Source: a candidate division KSB1 bacterium
GTDB taxonomy: Bacteria > Zhuqueibacterota > Zhuqueibacteria > Zhuqueibacterales > Zhuqueibacteraceae
Direction of reading: 5' to 3'
Assembly: GCA_034506175.1 (NCBI GenBank)
Contig: JAPDQB010000004.1
Location: forward strand, 83,894 to 147,893
Length of the DNA: 64,000 bases
The position numbers and the translations under genes are program-made. This document shows positions 44,461 to 53,388 of this stretch, one piece after another (position 1 is the first letter of the stretch; the number at the start of each line of letters is the position of its first letter). The notes under the pieces are model-generated. The model worked only from the letters and a program-made list of their open reading frames with translations. It was not told the DNA's origin and searched no databases.

Positions 44461-44895
44461 ATGCAAAGAGTGAAAAGTCGTTTACGATTCGTCTGTTTAT
44501 GCGCCGCCATGGCAGTCTTTTGTGGCTGCACATTAAAAAGCGAAGATCAGCCGCCCAGCAACCGTGCTGATGCGCCGGCCACGGACCGTGACACCCGCAC
44601 TGATCGCAGCGACGCCGGCCAACAGCCGCCGCCCGGACAGTCGCGCCCGCCGCGCGGCGAAGTGAAAAGCAACGAATATACAGTTCAAGTCGGTCTTTTC
44701 AAGCGGATGGAAGAGGCGGATCAGCGCGCGTACGAATTGCGGGCGCGGCGCATAAATAATTTTGTTCAGCAGACCGGCACGCAGTGGCGCGTGTGCGTGG
44801 GGCGTTATTATTCCGAAGGCCGGGCCGCGCGCATGGCGAACCAACTCAAAGCCATGGGTTTTACCGAGGCGACGGTGATTGCACCGGGAAAATAA
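44461..44895 (+). CDS. SPOR-domain lipoprotein
   Basis: 144 residues. Lipoprotein signal (FVCLCAAMAVFCGCTLKSE), a disordered charged and Pro-rich linker, and a C-terminal SPOR domain (EYTVQVGLFKRMEEADQRAY ... WRVCVGRYYSEGRAARMANQ). The SPOR domain is closely related to that of its neighbour although the anchor differs. A peptidoglycan-binding role at the envelope is expected. Confidence 0.88.
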   Translation: MQRVKSRLRFVCLCAAMAVFCGCTLKSEDQPPSNRADAPATDRDTRTDRSDAGQQPPPGQSRPPRGEVKSNEYTVQVGLFKRMEEADQRAYELRARRINNFVQQTGTQWRVCVGRYYSEGRAARMANQLKAMGFTEATVIAPGK

Positions 44896-44970
44896 AGTCC
44901 GAAGTCCGAGGTTGAATGTCCGAAGTCTTACGATGAGGTCATTTGGCCTGAACGGAAGTAAACCCGATAT

Positions 44971-45007
44971 AAAAAAGGCGAACACTCGGTTGAGCATCCG
45001 CCTTTCG
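44971..45007 (-). terminator. Terminator of the zinc-ribbon gene
   Basis: On the minus strand AAAGGCGG...CGCCTTT forms a stem with a ~15-base loop followed by a run of Ts, about 40 bases after the stop of the small zinc-ribbon gene. It separates that gene from the convergent SPOR gene. Confidence 0.75.
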
Positions 45008-45046
45008 CGTCGTCGAACGTTTGCGCTGCGCCAGCGTGGCGCAGGG

Positions 45047-45259
45047 TCAAGTCTTCTTCTGCGCCAGGATTTTGTACATACCGGTGCCACAGACGCCACA
45101 TTTGCCGCTGATTGCCGGGCGGCCATTTTTCATCGTGACACGTTGGGTTTCGACCATGGGGGATTTTTTGCGGCATTTCACGCAATAAGCCATTTCACCG
45201 TTTTCAGCACCGGTTCCGGCCATTTCTTTCTGGTTTTCCCTTCCTGGCGTTTCATTCAT
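45047..45259 (-). CDS. Small zinc-ribbon protein (DUF5679-like)
   Basis: 70 residues from ATG 45259. The C-terminal 45 residues (AYCVKCRKKSPM, RVTMKNGRPAISGKCGVCGT) have two CxxC pairs that make a zinc ribbon, as in DUF5679 proteins. Family members often begin at MAYCVKC (here 45193), so the first ~22 residues may not be translated. Function unknown, possibly nucleic-acid binding. Confidence 0.75.
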   Translation of the reverse strand: MNETPGRENQKEMAGTGAENGEMAYCVKCRKKSPMVETQRVTMKNGRPAISGKCGVCGTGMYKILAQKKT

Positions 45260-45387
45260 GTCATTCACTGACGATTTTCTCCATTTATTATTTATGAATT
45301 TGTTTATTTTGATGGCCTCGTCTGAACTCAGGTAGTAAAATAGTACATTTTGCCTCAAAGTCAAGCTAATTTTGCCCAAAAAAGCCT

Positions 45388-45416
45388 TTGCAAATACGTT
45401 GGAAAAGATTTATATT
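45388..45416 (+). promoter_or_regulatory. Candidate promoter of the E1 dehydrogenase gene
   Basis: TTGCAA (45388-45393), 17 bases and TATATT (45411-45416), 92 bases before the GTG start. The -10 is near consensus and the surroundings are AT-rich. Confidence 0.55.
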
Positions 45417-45508
45417 AATCACTCGTTATTTTTTTACCAAAATTCAGACGCGAAATTTCGCAACAAAAGACTTCAAGAAATTATCCTAAAAATAATAGGA
45501 GGTAGATT

Positions 45509-47560
45509 GTGGCTGCGGTTATGCATGCTTATTCACGTGAGAAAGAAGCCTTTCATCTCTCGGCTGAAACAGCGCGGCAATGGTATCACTTGATGCACAC
45601 CAGCCGGCTGATCGACGATAAAGCGTGGCTGCTGTTCAAACAAGCCAAGGGTTGGAGCTATCTGGCGACTTGCGGCGGGCACGAGGGCATTCAGTTGGCG
45701 CTGGGCCTGTCTTTTCGCCAGAACAAGGACTTTCTTTTCCCTTACTATCGCGATCAGTTGACTTGCCTCGCCGCCGGCATCAGCATCGACGAAATTTTTC
45801 TGAATGGACTGACTCGGCGCGATGACATTGCCAGCGGCGGTCGACACATGTCGAATCATTTTGCCAAACCGGCAATCGGCATTCAAAACGTTTCGAGCTG
45901 CGTCGCCAATCATGCCCTGCATGCGGTCGGCGTAGCACGCGCGATCAAATATTACAAATCCGACGCCGTGGCGTTTGCCAGCTTCGGCGAGGCCTCGACC
46001 TCGGAAGGCTATGTTTATGAGGCCTTCAACGGCGCCAGCCGTGAGCGGTTGCCGGTTATTTTCGTGATCCAAAACAACAAATATGGCATCAGCGTGCCGC
46101 TGCACGAGCAGACGGCCAATGAGTGCGTCGCGGATAATTACACCGGCCTCAAATACATTCACATTGTGCGCTGCGACGGCACGGATCCGATCGACAGCCG
46201 CATGGCGATGGATGAGGCGCTGGATTATGTGAAAACCGGCAGCGGCCCGGCGATTGTCCATGCGCAGTGCGTTCGCCTCGGCCCGCATTCCAACAGCGAC
46301 CGTCACGAGTCGTATCGTTCCGAAGAGGAATTGGCTGAAGCGCGCGCGAAAGATCCGCTCGTTCGTTTTCGCGCTTACATTTTAAAGGAAGGCTTGATGA
46401 GCGAAGACGAGCTGGCCGCCATTGAGGCCGAGAACAAGAAGCTGGTCGATGCGGCAGCCCAACGCGCCGAAGCCGCGCCGCTGCCCGACCCGAAGTCGGT
46501 TTACCAATTCGTCATTCCCACGCCATTCGAAACCGAAGAAACGCCGACACCGGCGGAGGGGAAAAAAGAAAAACTCCGCGAAGCGATCAACCGCACGCTG
46601 CACGAGGAGTTTCGGCGCAATCCCAACACGTTTTTATGGGGGCAGGACGTGGCGACCGGCGACAAGGGTGGCGTCTTCAATGTGACGGAAGGCATGCAGA
46701 AGGCTTTTGGGCGCGGCCGAGTTTTCAATGCACCGCTCGCCGAAGATTTCATCACCGGCACCGCCAACGGTTTTTGCCGCTTCAGCAAAGACATTTGGGT
46801 GGTGATCGAGGCGGCGCAGTTCACCGATTACATCTGGCCGGCGATGGAACAGATGGTGGAAACGACGCACGAGTATTGGCGCACCAACGGCCAGTACGCG
46901 CCCAACATCGTCGCCCGCATGGCCTGCGGCGGGTACATCGGCGGCGGTTTGTATCATTCGCAGTCCGCCGAGGGCGTCTTCGCCAACTTTCCCGGCTTGC
47001 GCATCGTCATGCCAGCGTTTGCCGATGATGCCGCGGGGTTATTGCGAACGGCCATGCGCTCGCGTGGCTTGACGATTTTCTTCGAGCCGAAAAATCTTTA
47101 CAACTTGCCATCGGCGCAAGCCGTGCAAACCGGCCCCGATCATTTCGTGCCGTTCGGCAAAGCCCGCCTTCGCCGGCCCGGCAAGGACCTCACCATCGTC
47201 ACCTACGGCAACGCCGTTCATTTCGCTTTGAAAGCGGCGGACAAGCTCGCCGCCGAAGCAGGCATCGACGCGGAAGTGATCGATCTGCGTTCGCTGGTGC
47301 CGATGGATGTGGAAACCGTGCGCGCTTCGATTGCGAAAACCAACCGCGCCATGGTGGCGAGCGAAGATCACAAAACCGGCGGCTTCGGCGGCGAGATTCT
47401 CTCGCGTATAGTCGAAGAATGCTTCGAGCTGCTCGATGCGCCTCCGCAGCGCGTGTGCTCGCTGGACATTCCGATTGGCTTCAGCCGGATTCTCGAGGCG
47501 GAGATTTTGATCGACGACCGCAAAATTTACAGCGCGGCGCTGGAGTTGATGAGATATTAG
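45509..47560 (+). CDS. 2-oxoacid dehydrogenase E1, fused alpha and beta subunits
   Basis: 683 residues combining both halves of a thiamine-diphosphate E1 of the branched-chain 2-oxoacid or pyruvate dehydrogenase type. The alpha half (~1-330) has the ThDP pyrophosphate site FASFGEASTSEGYVYEAFNG ... NNKYGIS (GD replaced by GE) and the regulatory-loop region LGPHSNSDRHESYRSEEE. The beta half (~345-683) has EDFITGTANGF and a C-terminal transketolase domain with RSLVPMDVETV. AGGAGG precedes the GTG start. No E2 or E3 gene is adjacent, so the partner complex lies elsewhere. Confidence 0.9.
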   Translation: MAAVMHAYSREKEAFHLSAETARQWYHLMHTSRLIDDKAWLLFKQAKGWSYLATCGGHEGIQLALGLSFRQNKDFLFPYYRDQLTCLAAGISIDEIFLNGLTRRDDIASGGRHMSNHFAKPAIGIQNVSSCVANHALHAVGVARAIKYYKSDAVAFASFGEASTSEGYVYEAFNGASRERLPVIFVIQNNKYGISVPLHEQTANECVADNYTGLKYIHIVRCDGTDPIDSRMAMDEALDYVKTGSGPAIVHAQCVRLGPHSNSDRHESYRSEEELAEARAKDPLVRFRAYILKEGLMSEDELAAIEAENKKLVDAAAQRAEAAPLPDPKSVYQFVIPTPFETEETPTPAEGKKEKLREAINRTLHEEFRRNPNTFLWGQDVATGDKGGVFNVTEGMQKAFGRGRVFNAPLAEDFITGTANGFCRFSKDIWVVIEAAQFTDYIWPAMEQMVETTHEYWRTNGQYAPNIVARMACGGYIGGGLYHSQSAEGVFANFPGLRIVMPAFADDAAGLLRTAMRSRGLTIFFEPKNLYNLPSAQAVQTGPDHFVPFGKARLRRPGKDLTIVTYGNAVHFALKAADKLAAEAGIDAEVIDLRSLVPMDVETVRASIAKTNRAMVASEDHKTGGFGGEILSRIVEECFELLDAPPQRVCSLDIPIGFSRILEAEILIDDRKIYSAALELMRY

Positions 47561-47599
47561 CGCCTGGTGCTGAAACTTCATTTGGCACACATAAAAGTC

Positions 47600-47676
47600 A
47601 AACCCCGATTTTCCTTATCATTTCGTCAACCCCTGTGGTGGTGCTTCTGAGCCAATAAGGCAAAATCGGGGTTTTA
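47600..47676. terminator. Large hairpin terminator between convergent genes
   Basis: AAACCCCGATTTTCCTTAT pairs with ATAAGGCAAAATCGGGGTTT across a ~35-base loop, with Ts following on both strands. It lies 40 bases after the E1 stop and about 110 bases after the convergent aminopeptidase stop, so it can serve both. Confidence 0.75.
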
Positions 47677-47785
47677 AGCATCTCTGAAATAAACTCGCAG
47701 ATGATGTTGGCGCTCTTTCCAGCGTAAAAATAAATTTTCTTGACGCGGCTCTTCGGCACGCGCTGGGCTCAACCTAAAAATAACC

Positions 47786-49456
47786 TTATTCGACTGCTTC
47801 CCCTCCAGCAACCTCCATCAAAATCCACCCCACCGGATCGATCTCCAATTTCGGATTGCCGGTAAATTGATAGTGCTGCCAGCTTGAATTGACGTCAATT
47901 CGCTTGACAGAAACTTTATCACCGACCGTGGCACGCACCTCGACCGGCAGGCGAAAGCCCTCATCGCGCCAGCGGATTGCAAGCTCCGTCGAAGCCTCAG
48001 GCTTGCGGAGAATTTTGTATTCCAGCGTTGGTGGTTTGGCGGTATAAAGATATTGTTGGAAAAACCAATTCAAATCCTGGCCGCTTTTGCGATTCACCAG
48101 ATCGATAAAATCCTGTGAAACCACGCGGTTGTGCAAGGTGTAAGCCGGATCGGTGGCAAAAGTTTTGAGTACATCCAACAGCAGCGAGTCGCCAATGAAA
48201 TACCGCAGCGTGTGCAGCACGACAGCGGCTTTGGCGTAAATGTCGCTGTTGTACGACTCGCTCGTCGTCGCGTCGCGCTTTGGCACAATCGGCTGGCGAT
48301 TCATAATGCGGCGGCGCAAATTTTCCTTCACATATTTGTGGTACGCCTCGATGCCGAATTTGTCGTTGAGAAACAGTGCTTCAGCGTAGCTGCAAATGCC
48401 TTCGTGAATCCAGAAGTCCGCCCAATCACGCACGGTGACGTAATTGCCCCACCATTCGTGCCCCATCTCATGCAGCATCAGCCAATCATAGCCGTATTGA
48501 TTGTTCCGAAAATGATTGCCATACGCGTTGATCGTCTGATGCTCCATGCCGAGATAGAACGTGTGCGCCAGGCCGAATTTCTCTTTGATCCACGGATACT
48601 CGCCAAAATATTTTGCATAAAACCGTAGAAACTCCTCGGCCATTTCCACCAGCGCCGGGCCTTTGGCGGAATCCTGTTTTAAAACGTAAAACACGATGTC
48701 CATTGTTCCCGTCGTTCCGTGATACGGGCGGCGCACCATCGCATAATCGCCGATGTTGATCGAAACGTTATAGTTGTTGACCGGATAACGCGTTTTCCAG
48801 CGAAACGTTTTCCAGCCTTTTTCAGCCGGGACGACGGCTTGCAGCAGGCCGTTCGTCGCGCAATAAAGCGAATCCGGAATCGTGATGTTGATGCCGACGC
48901 TGTCGGGCTCATCGCTCGGATGATCTTTGCACGGCCACCAAATTTTTCCGCCCTCGCCCTGGCAGGAGACGCCGATCCACGGCTTGCCGTTGCCGTCCTT
49001 GCTCCAATTGAAGCCGCCCTCCCACGGCGGACGTATGGCCACCGGCGGTTTGCCGGCGTAATGAATGCGAAAACCCGCCTGCTGATTGGCCGCCAATTTC
49101 TCGGCCAGCGCCAATTTGATTTTGTGATTCTGATGCACAAACGGCAGCGTTTTTCCGGCGCGCTCGATTTTGCTGATGACAAAATTATCGATCAGATCAA
49201 GCTCGAGCGTGTCCATCGCCGGAACCACGCTCTCAACCCGCACTTCGACGTAGCCGGAAATTTCTTGTTGGCTCGGATCGACTTTGAGATTCAACTCGTA
49301 ATATTTGACATCGTACTTCGCCTGGTTGGGACTGAGCACACCGCCGGAAGTGAAAGTGCCAAATTGGCGGGCGTGGGAAAGTGGTGCTAAGGCGAGAATG
49401 GAATAGATAAAAATCAGCATAAAACGAAAACGGGTTTTCGCATTCACAGTTGACAT
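47786..49456 (-). CDS. M1-family metallo-aminopeptidase
   Basis: 556 residues. Signal peptide (RFRFMLIFIYSILALAPLSHA) and an N-terminal beta domain, followed by a thermolysin-like domain with LGMEHQTINAYG (the GxMEN-type exopeptidase motif, here GMEHQ) and zinc motif HEMGHEWWGN followed by HEGICSYAEAL (third ligand Glu). It removes N-terminal residues from peptides in the periplasm or outside. ATG 49456 is chosen over an upstream frame to 49585 because it gives a proper signal peptide. The C-terminal ERAP-like helical domain is absent, as in short secreted members. Confidence 0.92.
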   Translation of the reverse strand: MSTVNAKTRFRFMLIFIYSILALAPLSHARQFGTFTSGGVLSPNQAKYDVKYYELNLKVDPSQQEISGYVEVRVESVVPAMDTLELDLIDNFVISKIERAGKTLPFVHQNHKIKLALAEKLAANQQAGFRIHYAGKPPVAIRPPWEGGFNWSKDGNGKPWIGVSCQGEGGKIWWPCKDHPSDEPDSVGINITIPDSLYCATNGLLQAVVPAEKGWKTFRWKTRYPVNNYNVSINIGDYAMVRRPYHGTTGTMDIVFYVLKQDSAKGPALVEMAEEFLRFYAKYFGEYPWIKEKFGLAHTFYLGMEHQTINAYGNHFRNNQYGYDWLMLHEMGHEWWGNYVTVRDWADFWIHEGICSYAEALFLNDKFGIEAYHKYVKENLRRRIMNRQPIVPKRDATTSESYNSDIYAKAAVVLHTLRYFIGDSLLLDVLKTFATDPAYTLHNRVVSQDFIDLVNRKSGQDLNWFFQQYLYTAKPPTLEYKILRKPEASTELAIRWRDEGFRLPVEVRATVGDKVSVKRIDVNSSWQHYQFTGNPKLEIDPVGWILMEVAGGEAVE

Positions 49457-49721
49457 AAAATTTTTCTCTTTTGGGTTGAATTTTGATTCCACCAAACAAT
49501 GGCAACCTTCGCTTCGGCTCAATAAAACATATCGCCAACTTAAAGTCAAGCAAATTTTTCGCCCAGATGCCTCCGCCGGTTGCAACTTGCACTTGCTTTT
49601 CTCTCAAAACTTATTATCTTTGAAAGGTCAACAAAACATTGCCCGCAATGATCCGGAGTGCGAAAAGCCGACCGCCACTTTCGCAAGATAAATCGAGCCG
49701 GCGGCTGAAAGGAGAAGCCCT

Positions 49722-50075
49722 ATGAAGAACATTTTGGTTGTCGAGGACGAAAAACACCTGCAAATTCTCTATGAGCAGGAACTGGCGGCTGAAGGTTACA
49801 ATGTATTCACCGCGAAAAACGGCAACGAAGCGCTGGAAAAGGCAAGGCAGAATCCGATTGATCTGGCGATACTCGACATCAAACTCGAAAACGAAAACGG
49901 GTTGGATGTCTTGAGAAACATGATGGAAGAGCAGCGCGGCCTGAAAGTCATTTTGAACACGGCCTACCCGAATTTTCGCCATGATTTCAAAAGCTGGTCG
50001 GCGGAAGACTATATCGTCAAGTCTTCCAACCTCGACGAACTGATGGCCAAAGTCCGCGAGCTGGCGCCGCTGTAA
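49722..50075 (+). CDS. Single-domain response regulator
   Basis: 117 residues, a stand-alone receiver (CheY-like) domain: acidic pocket VVEDEKH, phospho-acceptor Asp in LAILDIKLENENG, NTAY with the conserved Thr, and the Lys in YIVKSSNLDELM. There is no output domain. AAAGGAG lies just before the ATG. No histidine kinase is nearby, so its partner is unknown. Confidence 0.93.
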   Translation: MKNILVVEDEKHLQILYEQELAAEGYNVFTAKNGNEALEKARQNPIDLAILDIKLENENGLDVLRNMMEEQRGLKVILNTAYPNFRHDFKSWSAEDYIVKSSNLDELMAKVRELAPL

Positions 50076-50151
50076 CTGGATGCTGGATGCTGGTCGCTCG
50101 TTGCTGGATGATGCGATCATGAGCATCGAACAACAAGCATCGAGCATCCAG
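50076..50151. repeat. Inverted repeat after the response regulator
   Basis: CTGGATGCTGGATGCT (50076-50091) pairs with AGCATCGAGCATCCAG (50136-50151) with one mismatch. Both arms are themselves tandem repeats of a GATGCT unit. It begins at the response-regulator stop codon and could act as a transcription terminator, although no T-run follows. Confidence 0.5.
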
Positions 50152-50161
50152 CCACAAGAAA

Positions 50162-50950
50162 ATGCCCAACTGCCCAAACTGTCACCAGCAAATTCCGGAA
50201 ATTTCCGAAGGGAAATTTTGCCCTTTCTGCGGGGCGTCGCTGACACCGGAAACGAGGCCGCCGACTAACATTTCGGAGCCGGCGGCCGCGAGCGACGCCG
50301 AGTCGCATCATGCTGCAAGCGGCGCAACACCCGGCGTACCCTGGGAAGATCGCCGGCGCCTCGGCTTTTTGCCGGCCTTCAGCCAAACCTGGAGCGATTC
50401 GGTTTTGCGCCCAACGGAATTTTTCCGCCGCGCGCCGAAAACCGGCAACCTCGGCTCGGCGCTGCTGTATGCCGCCCTGATCGGCGTCGCCGGCAGCATG
50501 CTTTCGCTTTTCTGGACGTATTGGTTTTGGGAATCGTCGCCGGAGATGGAAAAACTCCAGCAGCTTTTCGGCGAGGAATTCAACCGCGACAGGCTGGGCG
50601 TCGCCGCGCTGCTGGTGCCGGCGGCAACATTGATCTGGATTTTTATCGCCGCGTTTGTTTATCATCTTTGCCTGCTGATCACCGGCGCCAACAAACACGG
50701 TTTTGAGACGACGCTGCGGGGATTTTGCTACAGCTACGGCCCGCAACTGCTCGCGGCCATTCCTCAATGCGGCAGCATGCTGGCCTTGCTCTGGCAATGC
50801 GTGTTGATGATCATTGCCTGGCGCGAGATGCACGAAAGCACAACCGGGCGGGTGATGACCGCGGTTTTATTGCCGTTCATTTTCTGCTGCGGCCTGATTA
50901 TTTTCTTCGCCTTCAGTCTGGCCGGATTTCTCAACCGACTGAGTTATTGA
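50162..50950 (+). CDS. Zinc-ribbon Yip1-family membrane protein
   Basis: 262 residues. An N-terminal zinc ribbon (CPNCHQQIP ... FCPFCGASL), a disordered linker and then a Yip1-like membrane domain with five helices (LLYAALIGVAGSMLSLFWTY, LLVPAATLIWIFIAAFVYHL, GFCYSYGPQLLAAIPQCGSM, VLLPFIFCCGLIIFFAF). Such proteins are common and uncharacterised in bacteria. It is followed at short distance by a DUF2752 gene. Confidence 0.85.
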   Translation: MPNCPNCHQQIPEISEGKFCPFCGASLTPETRPPTNISEPAAASDAESHHAASGATPGVPWEDRRRLGFLPAFSQTWSDSVLRPTEFFRRAPKTGNLGSALLYAALIGVAGSMLSLFWTYWFWESSPEMEKLQQLFGEEFNRDRLGVAALLVPAATLIWIFIAAFVYHLCLLITGANKHGFETTLRGFCYSYGPQLLAAIPQCGSMLALLWQCVLMIIAWREMHESTTGRVMTAVLLPFIFCCGLIIFFAFSLAGFLNRLSY

Positions 50951-50964
50951 ACGCTTTCATTGAC

Positions 50965-51429
50965 ATGCCTGTTGCGACTGCAAACGCCGGCCATGACCAG
51001 ACACCAAACTCGGTTTCACGCCGGTTGGACGCGGGCCTCGTCATCCTGCCGCTTTTCCTGCTCGGTTTTTTGTTGGCGCGATTTGCGACGCCGGTTTTTG
51101 CGCTGCTTCCCCCGTGCTGGTTTCGCACGGCATTTGGCTTGCCCTGCCCGAGTTGCGGTGCAACGCGGGCCGCATTGGCCTTGGTGCGCGGCGAGCTGCT
51201 CGCGGCTTTGGTTTATCAGCCGCTTTTTGTCATTGGCCTCGTTGTTTTATCAATCTGGAGTTTGCTGCGGCTGTTTGAAATTTTCAGCGGCAAAATGCTG
51301 ATTGAAAAATTTTCAACAAAAATCGCCGTCACCACAGAGCGGCGCGAGGTCAACCTTCGGCAGCGTGTGAGATGGTTGACGATCGGCGCCATCATGCTCA
51401 ATTGGCTTTATTTGGTCATATCCGAATGA
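50965..51429 (+). CDS. DUF2752 membrane protein
   Basis: 154 residues with the family's hallmark PCPSCGATRAALALVRGELL between the first and second membrane helices (VILPLFLLGFLLARF; QPLFVIGLVVLSIWSLL). The three conserved Cys/Thr/Arg residues are intact. ATG 50965 lies 15 bases after the Yip1-like gene, so they are probably co-transcribed. Function unknown. Confidence 0.85.
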   Translation: MPVATANAGHDQTPNSVSRRLDAGLVILPLFLLGFLLARFATPVFALLPPCWFRTAFGLPCPSCGATRAALALVRGELLAALVYQPLFVIGLVVLSIWSLLRLFEIFSGKMLIEKFSTKIAVTTERREVNLRQRVRWLTIGAIMLNWLYLVISE

Positions 51430-51442
51430 TAAGGAAACTCTC

Positions 51443-52252
51443 ATGCAGGTTGGTTTGACCATCAGCGGTTTTGACGGCCGGCGGCCGGGCGAAATTCTCG
51501 CGCTGGCGCGCCGTTTCGGGGTGCGCTTCGTGGAATTGAATCCATTCGTGATGAACGACGTTGACAGCATCATCAGGCAAACCGAGGAGATCGGCACCGG
51601 CTTTCATTTGCCGCTTTTTAATGAGCACGGGTTTGATTTTTCCAGCCTTGAAGCCAAGGAAAAAATCGACGATACCATTCACTTCATCAACAGCTATCGC
51701 CATCGGCTCAATCTGCTTTACTGCGTCGCCCATCCTCCGGAATCCGTGAAAGACGGCGACATCGACGAGGCGCTGGAATTTTTAATTGAAAATTTGCAGC
51801 GACTGGAAGTGCCCGTGCTGCTGGAAAACACCGAATACTGGTCGGAGCGTGAATTTGACAAGCTGGTGGAAATTTTTCGCCACCACTTGAAGAAAAAACT
51901 GGCGGGCTATTGCTTCGATCCGGCGCATGCCTATTTGCGCGGCGAAGACATTTTCAAGCGCTTCAGCGCCATCGCTTCGCAGGTTCGCTGCATTCATCTC
52001 TCGGACTGCTCGCAGGGAAAAGACGCGCATTTGCCGTTCGGCCAGGGCGAATTGCCCGTGACCCGCTTTTTGCGCCATGTCGCCAAAAACCACTACGACG
52101 GCATCATCAATCTCGAGATCGTGCCCAAATCACTTGCCGAAACCCGCGCCGTGGTGAAAAGCTATCTCGCGGTCCTGCGGGTCTTCAAAAAGGTAAAGTT
52201 TTGGCGCACGACGGCGAAGCTGCTGGTGCAGGGCTTGCCGGAGATGGCGTGA
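51443..52252 (+). CDS. Xylose-isomerase-like TIM-barrel protein
   Basis: 269 residues of the AP-endonuclease-2/sugar-phosphate-isomerase fold: VGLTISGFDGRRPGEILALA, VRFVELNPF, YCVAHPPESV, VPVLLENTEYW, LAGYCFDPAHAYL, CIHLSDCSQGKDAHLPFGQG and IINLEIVP. The metal-binding acidic and His residues of the barrel are at their usual places. Members are isomerases, epimerases or endonucleases; the exact role is open. GGAAA precedes the ATG. Confidence 0.85.
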   Translation: MQVGLTISGFDGRRPGEILALARRFGVRFVELNPFVMNDVDSIIRQTEEIGTGFHLPLFNEHGFDFSSLEAKEKIDDTIHFINSYRHRLNLLYCVAHPPESVKDGDIDEALEFLIENLQRLEVPVLLENTEYWSEREFDKLVEIFRHHLKKKLAGYCFDPAHAYLRGEDIFKRFSAIASQVRCIHLSDCSQGKDAHLPFGQGELPVTRFLRHVAKNHYDGIINLEIVPKSLAETRAVVKSYLAVLRVFKKVKFWRTTAKLLVQGLPEMA

Positions 52253-52323
52253 AAGCGAATTTTCCTGAAACGTCCGGGTCTTTGTCAAACTATTGAAGGT
52301 CCGGTCACTCGCATTGACCAGTT

Positions 52324-52518
52324 ATGCACTTCAAACACCGCAATTTTCTCATTGCACTTCTACTTATATTTTCTTATTTTAGAGAGTCAACGTTCGTACA
52401 CGTTGTTGAGTACGATTCGCTTTTACCGTCTGAATCATTTTTTAAACAACTTCAAGACGGCGTGAAGGCGGTTTTATATGAACAGTTTAACAATGCAACG
52501 TTTTCGTCTGATGCATGA
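52324..52518 (+). CDS. Short exported-looking open frame
   Basis: 64 codons with a hydrophobic N-terminus (FLIALLLIFSYF). There is no clear ribosome-binding site and no recognisable family. It ends nine bases before the next gene. It could be a real small protein or chance coding. Confidence 0.25.
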   Translation: MHFKHRNFLIALLLIFSYFRESTFVHVVEYDSLLPSESFFKQLQDGVKAVLYEQFNNATFSSDA

Positions 52519-52527
52519 GGAGGATGA

Positions 52528-53313
52528 ATGGACACCCGAGCGCGGGCTTCTTTAACCTACCGTATCCTCACTGAGGTGCTCGGCTTGGCCCTGGTTCTGG
52601 GAGCGTTTTCATTGAGTTGGGTTCAGGATTATACGGTTGCGACGCTTATTCGCAATGTGGCTCTTTACGTCGTCATTTTTGCCGTCATTATCGTGATTTG
52701 GCGCCGTCTCGGCAGCATGTTCGATCTCGGCATTTTGGGCGGCAAGGTCAGCGCCATGATTGGCATGGTGATCGCGCTGAACATCGCGCTGGCGCCGGTG
52801 TTCCTGAAAATTTTGATTTCGGATCATGAGGCGACTCGCGCTTTTGCCGCGAGTTTGCTGGCGGCGGGCTTTGGCTTCACCATGCTGCTCTTGATGTTTT
52901 TGGTGCGCCGCTCTCATGCTTACAAATCCAAAGCGCATTGGCGCATGGTGCATCACACGCTGTTGATCACCGGTGGCATCTTTCTCCTCTCACTGCTGGT
53001 GCCCATGTCATTCAAGCCGTTTGCGGATATTCCGGGGCGGTTTTTGTTTTGGGCAGTTGCCCTGCTGATCATGCCGTTGGTCCAGCGCGTGGGGTCCAGC
53101 ATGGTGGCGAACCCGGCGCAACCGCAAAAAACCCAGCCAGCGGCTGTGGCCTCATCTTCCAACGCGCCGGCCAGTTCGCCTTCATTCCGTTCTTCGGATC
53201 ATGATGAAGACGATGGCCGGGGCGCTCGCGAGCGCGATTCTCATGATCGACCACCGCGACGCCATCGCAGCCGTTTCCGCCGGCACGCCGGGCCCTCCCG
53301 GCGGCGCATGTGA
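52528..53313 (+). CDS. Integral membrane protein with a charged tail
   Basis: 261 residues. Five or six membrane helices (~10-190), for example LTEVLGLALVLGAFSLSWV, LYVVIFAVIIVIW and MIGMVIALNIALAPVFLKIL. A cytoplasmic tail rich in Ser/Pro and then Arg/His/Asp follows (RRHRSRFRRHAGPSRRRM). AGGAGG precedes the ATG. No family recognised. It sits just upstream of the EF-P gene. Confidence 0.7.
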   Translation: MDTRARASLTYRILTEVLGLALVLGAFSLSWVQDYTVATLIRNVALYVVIFAVIIVIWRRLGSMFDLGILGGKVSAMIGMVIALNIALAPVFLKILISDHEATRAFAASLLAAGFGFTMLLLMFLVRRSHAYKSKAHWRMVHHTLLITGGIFLLSLLVPMSFKPFADIPGRFLFWAVALLIMPLVQRVGSSMVANPAQPQKTQPAAVASSSNAPASSPSFRSSDHDEDDGRGARERDSHDRPPRRHRSRFRRHAGPSRRRM

Positions 53314-53388
53314 TTTTGGCGCCGGCGGATTTTTACAAATTTTGAAAAATAAAAGTGCTTGTTTATTTTTTAAGGAGAAGGCGGTTTT

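Noticed and set aside
50076..50151. Inverted repeat after the response regulator as a CRISPR-like unit
   Set aside because: Only one pair of arms and no spaced direct repeats; no CRISPR array was seen anywhere in the window.
52286..52310. GGTCCGGTCACTCGC as a second copy of the metal operator
   Set aside because: Only one half-site is present and no metal-related gene follows.
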